Source of the DNA: Panicum virgatum
Taxonomy: Eukaryota; Streptophyta; Magnoliopsida; Poales; Poaceae
Assembly (NCBI RefSeq): GCF_016808335.1
Contig: NC_053136.1
Coordinates: 5,996,531-6,060,530, forward strand
Length of the DNA: 64,000 bases
Direction: 5' to 3'
Made by a program: the position numbers and the translations under genes. Within the stretch, counting starts at the first letter, position 1. Each line of letters opens with the position of its first letter. Under the pieces are notes generated by a model. It was not told the DNA's origin. It worked only from the letters and a program-made list of their open reading frames with translations, and made no database searches. This document shows positions 55,415-64,000 of the stretch, piece after piece.

Positions 55415-57944
55415 GTTTCATTAAGCTACAAATATGGTAATAAGTTGGTAATAACAAATCAAGTAGAAAAATATTTAGTCTAGTACCGTGAAATTGAAAA
55501 AGGAAAAGTGAAATTGAGCGAGGTAAATATTTTGCATTCATGTACTACTTTGTATCGATAAATTAGATCTTTATCGGGTTATTTGTAAAGAGGAATTATT
55601 TGAATCCTTTGCAAAAGTGCATTATGATCTGCCCCAGATCCTACGGCAAAGATATTCGAAGCACGACACCTTAGGTTGCTTCACCGGTTTGTTAGCCTGG
55701 TAACTTTTTTCAATTGCTGCTTAGTGATCCATAAGTGAGAAAAGCAACCACTGTTTTGCTTTTCATGGTACTATAGCATATCTGTGGGCATTATCACTTG
55801 TTTTTACAACTCTCACAAATTGAAGCCACGTTCTTAATTAATTCTTATCCATGAGCAACTAACATGAATGCTATCTCCATAAGTGGCTCCAGCATTATAT
55901 GGCCTTTTGCAGATGTGCGCACACTGTGGCTTGCAATTTGCCCATTTTGTAAGTTGAAAGAATTCCACAAAAGGATTGAACAGATTGATCAGCAACAGAT
56001 CTCTCTCTCTCTTTTTAGCTTACCTAGGTCTTGCAAACACTGCAAAAAGCAACGAGTAATTAAACCATGTTATTCTCCTTTTGAATGATTCCTTTACAAT
56101 GGTAGTGTTACTGTATATCCTCATCTAGAATCAAGAAAGTTTCTCACGTTATTCTTTTTCTTGTGGTGGGATAAGCAAAAGTTTAGATCAAACATCAATT
56201 TGAACTTTTGAAGATTTCAACATGAAAATACACTGAATCTCCGACACCGAATTTAAGTGGCAACTGACCGTAAAAAATATGATTACAAAAATCTTATAGC
56301 AATGGATTAGACGGCTCTGCCTCTGCTCATTTCAGGATAAGCAACTGCAGACCTCACCACAATAATTGAGCACTACAGAGAAATTCAACTTTTGCAGTGG
56401 TAGAGTTTCAGTTTATTTTGTAAACGTCCGTACCACTCAAAAGATGAAAACTACATGACAAATATGATGCAAGGATCTTTCCGAATGTAAACAATTGCTG
56501 GAGCCTTCTGATTGTTGTGCGGCGTTGCTGCTCCATGGCCTGGCGACGACACCCGCGCTGCTCCGTGGCCACGGGTCGGCGCTGCTCCATGGCCTGCCGA
56601 CGGCCTACTATGACCAGGGCGTGTCCGCGCTGGCCGCCGACCCGTCCAGCGCCACAGGCGACGTGCGCGGTCTCGAGCATAACGGCGCTGGAGGTTGACG
56701 GAGGCAGGGGGTGGATTGCGAAACACGCAGGGCACGGTGGGAAGAGGCGGGCATGAAAATGAAAATTTTACCCATCTCTGTCCGGTGCCTTCCGATCAAG
56801 ATCATGTGGCCTCCGTTGCAGTTTCTATAGTTTCCACGGGAGGTTTGGTTTTCATAGAATACGGTGCTTTTACAAAAAGCTACAGAAGCTGCCCAATCCT
56901 TTTAAAAGAAACTGGCCACTGGAAACTATTTTAATATTTATTCATAACCAGAGAACGCTTTAATAATTGCGTGACTTCCTCTGTTCTACTTCTCCCTACT
57001 CTGTTAAAGGCGGTGACAGAGCTATCATTTTTGGGAGAAAGGCAATAACCTTTCGTTTTTTGAACGTTTTCGAGCTTTTGGATACCTTGATATTTGGACA
57101 CATACACACAACAACCTGAGCCCGACTCTTGCCAGTAGAAGTGCGTTTGGCTTGGGCACTGTTGATGACGACACTTGAAAATCACATGCACGCAAAAACG
57201 ACTAGGATGGGAGAAACCCCTTGTTTTCATGAAGGAGAGTATTTTTCTTTTTTGCCTTCTTTGTCGGCATGATATATGTCCACTCACAAATAAACTAAAA
57301 AAATAATCATGCTGCATAATTTTTTTTTTTTTGAAAAAGGGATGCACGATATTGTCTCTCTACCTCAAAAACAAAAAAATTGCATTGGGATTGGGAGGAG
57401 GGAGTTACTAAAGTTGAAGAAGAATCTATCTGCATGCATGCCCCAATCCCCATCGACGGGCTCCACACCTTTGCCACCTTTCTCAGACGGACACGGCTGA
57501 ATTCAGGACAGCCCGGCGGCCACTTGGTTGCGCGCGATCGCAATCAACCCTTGTTGTTCATGAATGTATAATTCAGACGGAATTCATTGAGAGCTTAACC
57601 TGATCGGTCCCCTTTGATTACCTGGTTTCGGGCCGATCGAAAATCACATGCAGGCTGCTCTTTTGGGTTGGTTGGCACACCGGTGCTCGGTTGGCACACC
57701 GGTGCTGCGATCCCCACCGAGCGCGTCGTCACACTCTGATCGGATCGCCGTTAATGTCAGGTTAAACTCCTTCCTCATGTAGTAGGTTTTTTTTTAATAA
57801 CTTCCCCTCATGTAGTTTGACCGTGAAAATACAGATACCGTCTTGCTTTTCAGGTTAATCTCAGGTTGTTTTAGCGTTTTTATTTGACCTGAATCAGCGC
57901 CTAATTTGTGCTAGCATGCAATGTGATGCTGATGGCAGCTGCTT
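55415..57944. other. Long intergenic region, no gene seen
   Basis: AT-rich promoter flank to about 56480. A short GC-rich block follows at 56510-56710, with open frames but no recognised domain. Then comes mixed sequence with poly-T at 57320. A direct repeat GGTTGGCACACCGGTGCT occurs twice at about 57667-57706. Confidence 0.5.
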
Positions 57945-60619
57945 TGTCACACACTGAAATTTTTGAATTTCAGGACGTGATTAAAATTAAAAATAAAACA
58001 ATAATTTTCTCATAGTTTTTAAAATTTTCCAACATTTATTTTCTTTACAGGGAATTTAGTGTAAGAGAAAATAAATATTGGTAAATTTTTCAAAATTAAT
58101 TGATGTGTTTGGTTTGTTTTGCATTCATGCTGCAGTGCATTATTTTATTATTTGTTGTTCAATTTAAATTTGAATTCGTTTGAGTTTGAATTTAAATTGA
58201 ATGTGTTTGAATCTTTTTAAAAATGGAAAAGCCTTCCTTTTTACCCTATCCCTTTTGAGCCCAGCCCACTCTATCTCCATATCCCCTTTCTTTTCCTTTC
58301 TTCCCCCGCCGGCCCACTCCTTTCCCGCGGCCCAAGCTCTCCACCCCGGCCCAAAACCACTCTCCCAGCCCACTCCGGCCCGGCGCCCCTTTCCTTTCTC
58401 CCTCTCCCACCGACAGGCGAGGCTCGCACGTCAGGCCTTCCTTTTTCCTCCTCCCGGGTGCCGCGCCGCCCGCGCCCTTGGCCCGCACGTCAAGGGGGAC
58501 GCCACCCCTATATAAGCAGGGACCCGCACCCCCCAGAACCCTATCAAGCCGAAGTTGTCGCCCCTTCACGCGCAAACCCTAGCCGCCATTGTTGAAGCTC
58601 CGCCCGAGCTCGGAGCTCTCAACTGCGCCGCAGTTCCACCGCTTCCCCGACGACCTCGAGCCGCCCCGGAGTTCCGCCTCGAGGTAGTGAAGCCGCAGGA
58701 CCCTTTTCCCCCCGCCCTCTCGTGCTATCTCTCCCGGGAGCGCTCGCCGTTGCCGCTATCCGCCATGTGCCGCCACGAGCTCTGCTCCGGCCATGCTAGC
58801 CCGCGCTGCTGCCCTAGATGGCTTTGCCGTGTCGTGCCCTTGCTCCCAGTCGAAAGAGCGCTCAAAATCGAGCCCTGGACGGCCGATCCGGCCTAGTCCG
58901 ACGGTGCGTCGCCGTCCACGCCTCGCCGCCGGCGCCTTGCGCCGCCGCCAGCTCCGCCCCAACTCTTCCCGGCCGTCAGATCTCAATCGAACGGCCACGA
59001 TTAGATCTATCCAGAGGCAAACCTAGACAATACCGGTCAACCTTATGTGACTTTGCAAACGAGACTCTCTCTTTTATAGAAATAAACCCGCAGTCCAGCA
59101 TAGTTCAAAAGTAATTAGGTTTAAGTCCTTTTATTTCTGTTTTAGCCCTTGAGCTTTTCTAAAATCGAACCCGCCATCCTTAGCCTGTAGATTTTCACGC
59201 TAGCCCCCGAGTTTAGGGTTTAATTATGTTTTAGTCCCCGATTTCTCCAGATCTAGCCCCTGGAAGCTCTGTTCTCTTACAAATAAATCCCTAGAACTCT
59301 GTTTTAGCCATAACTTCTCTGTTTTAGCCCCGTTTTCATCAATTCTTGCGCTCACGTGATCCTTGCAATGTGTGTGGTAGCTTTATCACTTTGTTATCCT
59401 CTGTGAGCACACTTTGTTGTGTCTTACAAATCTTTTCTGTTAGTCCTTAACCCTTTAGTTAATCACGACTAGATCCCTGAAGCACCGTTTAGTCTATAGA
59501 ATCGCCGTTTTAGCTTTGTTTTCTGTGTTTCTTGCGCTCTCGTAACTATAGCAGTGAGCCTTATCCTTTAGTACGCTCTTTTAAAGCTTTTCTTTTGTTT
59601 TTGGTGTATTGTTCTTAGATCTACTTTGTTTGTTTGTATGTTTGTCGATGATTGCTTCGAGTAGAAGGATCGCTGTTTGAAGATTGAAGATCAAGAGTTC
59701 CAAGTGAGCAATAGCGGAAGAGCAGTAAGAGTAGCTTTTTATTGGAGAAAGGCAAGTGACCCTAACCATACTTCTATCTATGCTTATTTATGAGAATACT
59801 TAATTTAATTGGAACATGGAGAACCACCCAGGAAAACAATACAACCACAATACTACATGGCTCTGGTCTTGGCTGATTAATTAGAAACTCTAGCTTGTGA
59901 CAGTCTTACCGAAAGGACAAGAGGGGCTGCATCGATGGGGTATAGCTCGGTCCTCTTAGGGTAGCGGCCTTTGCTAAGGAGCTGACCATTAGGGAGGGTT
60001 ATGCTCTGTTTTGACTCGAAATCTTAGCGGATTGTCATTTATTAGGGAATCTTTGTAAAGGCCTCGTAGCGTCCATATGCAACCATACCTTGGAAGTGTG
60101 GTATTGTGTCTGATCAACACATGTGTGGTTGGGTTCAAAGTTCTTCGGGACTTTTACGCGAATTGTGGTGAAAGTGTACAACCTCTGCAGAGTGAAAACT
60201 AACCGGTTAGCCGTGCTCACGGTTAAGAGCGGTTTGGTCCCTCACATGATTAATTTAACTTAAAGATGGATTGAAATCATATTCTGGTTATTTCTTGTGG
60301 CCTTACTGAGTACCAACCATAAGTGTACTCACCCTTGCTTACTGCTGCTCAGAAGGAAAAAGGCATATCAAATTTCTTGAAGATGTTGCTGAGTTCTAGG
60401 CGTATGCAACCCCCAGTCGATTGCCTATGAAGTTTGAAGCCTTCGTTTCCAGAATAAGTTGTATAACTCTGATAGTCTTTTAATTGTTTTATTTATCTTT
60501 TTCGTGATACTGTTACTGATTATTCACTTATAATGTCACTATATGTATGAAACTTGATCCTGGCATATATATATATATAGCTATGCATTCGGTTTTGTCT
60601 TTAAAAACCGGGTGTGACA
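57945..60619 (+). mobile_element. Gypsy-type solo LTR, 2,675 bp, TSD TGCTT
   Basis: Ends TGTCACACACTGAAATTTT and AACCGGGTGTGACA, with a perfect 5-bp duplication TGCTT (57940-57944, 60620-60624). A GC-rich promoter-like part with a TATA box lies in the first third, so transcription would run on the plus strand. No internal region is present. Confidence 0.9.
58508..58516 (+). promoter_or_regulatory. TATA box of the solo LTR
   Basis: CTATATAAG in CACCCCTATATAAGCAGG, followed by leader-like sequence. It may still drive readthrough transcripts towards 60620. Confidence 0.7.
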
Positions 60620-61345
60620 TGCTTTTAGTTGCTGACTGTTGTTAGCTTTACTATTTTGGTGTGTTCTTGTTGTCGTTGTCTCCGTTGCTCCATCCGTTGG
60701 GGTTGTTGCACCGTTCAGTATGGTACTCTTCTTCTATTTTCTTTTAGTATACAATCGGCAACTCAGGAAAAGAAAAGTGACTCTGATGAGGCCAATGCAA
60801 TGCCAGTAATCATCCAAAGATTAACCATTTGGTATAGCATAGAGAGCTCCAACAGCTGCTCAGCAGTAGCTGCGGCGGCTCGATCAGCTCGCCTGGCCCC
60901 CAGTGTCCCACTGGCAAATGAGTGTGCCGGCCACCGGAGCTAGCCGGCAGGAGAGGCCTACCCGCCTGCGCTGCCGCTCTGGGATAAGCTCGGAGCCCAA
61001 AAGGCTGCGAAGAGAAGATGCCCAATCCAAAAGGAAGATGGGGGGAGACAAGCCGGAAAGGAGCTCATATCCGATGCTCGATTAGCTTTGCTCGCCGACG
61101 AGGCAAGCGCTGTAGCGCTGCTGCGGCCGGAATGACGCCGAAGAGACGGGACAGTGGAGCACCCAACAGCTCGGAGTTGATCCCGATCGCAGCAACTAGA
61201 TGGCATTGGAATTTTGCAGGAAACGGAGTGGTTTTCATTTCTGAATTAGAAGCAGTCTTCAGTTAATCAGTAACAGTGTGCTGTCAGGGGGAAGAACCTT
61301 GAAATGCGATATTGCGGTGCTTGGAAGCAGCTGGATGAGTGACGA
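60620..61345. other. Intergenic, no gene recognised
   Basis: A gene-like GC-rich block at 60850-61150 has open frames on both strands, but no domain could be named. Confidence 0.4.
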
Positions 61346-62113
61346 CAGTGGCGGAGCCACCACTAGGGCGAGCCAGGGCGGCCGCCCTAGGTCCCTCTAA
61401 GTGAAGTCTAGAGTATATTTGTTAACAGTAGAGGTAGCAGAAAAAGAGAAAGAAGGATGGATCTGAAAAACATAGGAAGAACATAAGAGAACAGAAAATT
61501 GGCTTCCGCAGAATAGATTACTTGAGAAAGGAGTAAGAGTTCAAACAAGTTGTTCGATACCATTCCTCCTCGCACGCACTTAGTATTTAACTAGCGACTC
61601 TCTTGCGTTTACATGGACTTGACCTGATACGTGCGCGCAGGCACATCTAGCGAACCCATTCGCGCCAAGACAGACACTAGGCTTCCTGGTGCGGGGCCCC
61701 ATAGTAGGAGATGCTTTCTCTGGTTCGTGGGTGCTGACAATATCCCCGTTCTCAACTCCGGCAGGGGCTCATGGCGGTGCGGCAGCGCCCCCCGAACGCC
61801 AGGTCGAGTGGGCTGCGGCCTCTTAAGTGGCTCAACCTAGCGCCCCAGCCCAGCACCGCATCTTGCCACCAGATGCCGCTGCCAATTTCGGCAGTTCACC
61901 ATCTACCCCCCTGCAGTCCCGCTCAGGCGCTCACGCTGGCGTGTCAATGCCGTTGCGCGACGCCACTCCACGCCCGTCCGTTCAGCAGCCCCATCTCGGC
62001 GCCCGTCGGGCGCCTGCAGCCGGGCAGCAAGTCTCGGCGTCTCGCTCTGGTCGTGCAAAAATTTTATCGTAAAAGTCCGCCCTAGGTCATTTTCTGGGCT
62101 GGCTTCGCCACTG
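61346..62113. mobile_element. hAT element, 768 bp, TSD AGTGACGA
   Basis: Ends CAGTGGCGGAGCCA and CAGTGGCGAAGCCAG (other strand), flanked by perfect AGTGACGA (61338-61345, 62114-62121). A CCGCCCTAGG word occurs near both ends. No transposase. Confidence 0.93.
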
Positions 62114-62303
62114 AGTGACGAGCTGGTCTCCATACAAGTCCCAATTGAACGGCAGTCACAGTTACAAGCAGAGTGAGCTGAATCTGCATCTTCTTCTTAA
62201 AAAAAAAAAGAAAAAAAAAGAAAACTGAATCTGCATCCACATGGCAGTCACTGTCCACAGCACACCTTTTTTTTTTTTTGAAAATCTGCCCACAGCACAC
62301 CTT
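62114..62303. other. Short spacer with A- and T-runs
   Basis: A10/A9 run at 62200-62220 and T13 at 62268-62280. No gene. Confidence 0.5.
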
Positions 62304-63370
62304 GAAGTTCAGTGCCGATAGGAACGAGTTCAGAATTTCGGCCTCGGGGCTGTAGGCTCTAGTCAGCCTCTGCGCTGCCGTCGAGGGATTATGCTCAACA
62401 TGCAGGTTGGTCTGGATGCTCATGTTCAGCAACAGTGCCCAGGTGCTAACGCATGGCAGGTGGCAGCTGCTGCCGATCGTGCAATTTGTGCTGTCTCTGA
62501 AGAAAGACAGGAGGAATCTATCTGATATGTTCATGTACTTCCTATTTTGTTGTTACCTCGTTGCGTGCTTCTTGGCAACCTCTTGGTGAATAAAATAGTT
62601 GCAGGGTCTGATGCTGCTGCGAGACATCAATCAATCCTAATCACTATTTGATAAACCACAAGTCAGAATGCTCAACCGAATGCACAGTTTGTTTTTTGAA
62701 AGCAGAAAAATTCCATCTGCCAGGGTCTTCCCTTGAACCATAAACATTCAGTGCACACGGGAAGGAATTCAGCATCCGGGCTCTAGGTCAGCCGTCAGCG
62801 GTCAGCCTGTGTGCTGCCGCCGATTCTGCACGACATGCGTGTTGGTCCGGATGCTCAAGATTCAAGAACAATAGTGCACACCTGTGGGAAGTGCAGTGCT
62901 CAGGTACCATGCATGAGAAATTGGGAATCTTTTGTAGAAAACTGCAGTGTCTGAAGAAAGGCATGAGGATCCTTACTTTTTTTTTGAACTAACCAGACAA
63001 GAGAGCTGCTGATTTTATATTAAAAAAGAAGATGAAAATTCAGATTGGACAATACAACAATAGAGAAATAAAACAACAACCCTGCATCAAACAACTCGAC
63101 AACCACATGACGCATCACTCAAATACTCAAAGCAACAAACCACCACTTTTTGTATATATATATAACTTTGTTGTTACCTCATTGTGTGCTTTTTGGCAAC
63201 CTCTTGGTGAATAAAATAGTTGCAGGATCTGATGCCGACACCATACATCAATCAATCCCATCACCGTTCCATAAACCACAAGTCGAAATGCTCTACCAAG
63301 TTCATGATTTTTCTGATAAAAACAGTAAAATTCCATCTGCCAGGAGCCAGGGCCTTCCATAAACCATAGA
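62304..63370. repeat. Direct duplication of a ~430-bp segment, second copy enlarged by an insertion
   Basis: Landmarks recur in the same order. GTTGGTCTGGATGCTCA (62405) and GTTGGTCCGGATGCTCA (62840) come first. GTCTCTGAAGAAAGACAGGAGG matches GTGTCTGAAGAAAGGCATGAGG. TTGTTGTTACCTCGTTGCGTG (62549) matches a copy at 63168. CTCTTGGTGAATAAAATAG and AAATTCCATCTGCCAGG occur in both. The second copy carries about 190 bp of extra sequence (62975-63165). Confidence 0.85.
62975..63165 (-). mobile_element. Probable reversed retroposon tail
   Basis: A T9 run followed by GAACTAACCAGACAAGAGAG is absent from the first repeat copy, so it is an insertion. A related sequence lies at 39205-39260. The poly-T start suggests a poly-A tail in the opposite orientation. 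Confidence 0.5.
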
Positions 63371-63473
63371 AAAAGGGTCAGTTTACCTACTTTATCATAC
63401 TGGCATAAACGCAGCACAGAGATTTTTTTAGATTAAGGAAAAAAAACAACATCCGGCCTCAACATTCACAAGT

Positions 63474-63807
63474 GGCCTTGTTTACTTCCCCGTAAAAAAT
63501 TTTACGCATCAATCACATCAATATTTGAACACATACATGACATGTTAAATGTAGACGAAAAAAAATTCAGTTTTCACATATTGCCTTAATTTGTGAGACG
63601 AATCTTTTGAGCCTAATTAGTCTGTGATTAGAAAATAAATTACTACAGTAAACACATGCTAATGGTGGATTAATTAGTCTTGATAAATTCATCTCGTAAT
63701 TTACAGACGAGTTCTGTAATTAGTTTTGTGATTAGTCTATGCTTAATAATTCAAATGTGAAAAAGATTCCATTTCAAAAAAATTACCCATGACAACTAAA
63801 CAAGGCC
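63474..63807. mobile_element. GGCCTTGTTTA-type MITE, 334 bp
   Basis: Terminal repeats GGCCTTGTTTACTTCC and GGCCTTGTTTAGTTGTC (other strand). The inner TTGTGAGACGAATCTTTTGA and TACTACAGTAAACACATG are hallmarks of a widespread grass MITE family. It ends six bases from the stop codon of the terminal gene. Confidence 0.8.
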
Positions 63808-63813
63808 TAATGT

Positions 63814-64000
63814 CTACAACCATACTACAGCAGAAAATCTAATCTCTGCAAAAAGCTCCCGAGTTACAGATATTTCTTCTCTTTCATATATGGTACGTAT
63901 ACTGTCAGTATCTGAAGAATTGATGATGTTTCTTCCTACCACTAGCCAATCATTAGGTTCAGACGATTCGTCAACCCTGTTGAAAACCTGAAACTTGGAG
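63814..64000 (-). CDS. C-terminal end of an unidentified gene, cut by the window
   Basis: On the minus strand the frame is open from 63999 to the TAG at 63814-63816, 61 codons. It reads SKFQVFNRVDESSEPNDWLV, then VGRNIINSSDTDSIRTIYER and EEISVTRELFAEI. Composition and absence of low complexity suggest real protein. The last few residues may be intron or UTR if a splice site was missed. I do not recognise the family. The upstream part lies beyond 64000. Confidence 0.5.
   Translation of the reverse strand, partial: SKFQVFNRVDESSEPNDWLVVGRNIINSSDTDSIRTIYEREEISVTRELFAEIRFSAVVWL

Noticed and set aside
56495..56760. Short GC-rich open frames with LHGLPTAYYDQGVSALAAD
   Set aside because: Under 80 codons, on both strands, with no domain or neighbouring exons. 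Composition effect more likely.

Overview
This window is plant nuclear DNA, almost certainly from a grass and probably a panicoid (an inference from the element families and protein flavour). Gene islands with GC-rich exons sit among nested LTR retrotransposons, hAT, Mutator, Stowaway-type and Helitron transposons. I saw no tRNA, rRNA, CRISPR array or bacterial-type operon. Genes are split by introns, and splice sites were placed by hand from GT/GC-AG borders and reading phase.

Layout. 1-6796: a SIRE/Maximus-type Ty1/copia element on the minus strand (pol, gag, PBS, 1.69-kb LTR). A second polypurine tract lies on the far side of that LTR. 6797-11013: a gag-to-LTR remnant of a Ty3/gypsy chromovirus, with an unrelated solo LTR (8605-10051) nested in its LTR. 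11014-13898: a small gene island holding a fasciclin-like remnant, an RNase H-like gene with an in-frame amber codon, and an intact three-exon CASP-like membrane protein gene (minus). 14378-16335: a hAT-like element and a LINE tail. 16336-25357: a second chromovirus (Tekay/Del-like, with chromodomain, minus), with a hAT element inserted in one LTR only. 26574-31169: a 15-exon FGGY-family carbohydrate kinase gene (plus) with a 7-bp frame-breaking duplication in exon 2 and two GC-AG introns. 32029-32343: a small two-pass membrane protein. 33690-34150: a broken fragment of a RIE1-like E3 ligase. 34838-37040: a 2.2-kb hAT element holding a spliced ORF, directly abutting a putative 3.0-kb Helitron (37049-40092). 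The Helitron carries a Pack-MULE-like element and a pseudogene of a grass-specific family. 42432-47260: a decayed LTR interrupted by a 1.6-kb SIRE-type solo LTR. 49232-50668: a CONSTANS-like transcription factor gene (two B-boxes plus CCT). 54720-55241: a GLUTAMINE DUMPER gene (minus). 57945-60619: another solo LTR. 61346-62113: another hAT element. 63814-64000: the C-terminal end of an unidentified minus-strand gene that runs off the window.

The host genes are unrelated neighbours rather than a pathway: cell-junction/membrane (CASP-like), sugar kinase, photoperiod-type transcription factor and amino-acid export regulator. The most unusual recurring signal is in the repeats. LTRs and leaders of unrelated retroelement families each carry arrays of short near-palindromic words (ACCGGTCAGACCGGT, TCCGGAATATCCGGA, CGGTTTAACCGGTG, CCTCGAGCGAGGCGG). 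The word differs between two related chromoviruses at the same leader position, and its copy number differs between the two LTRs of one element.
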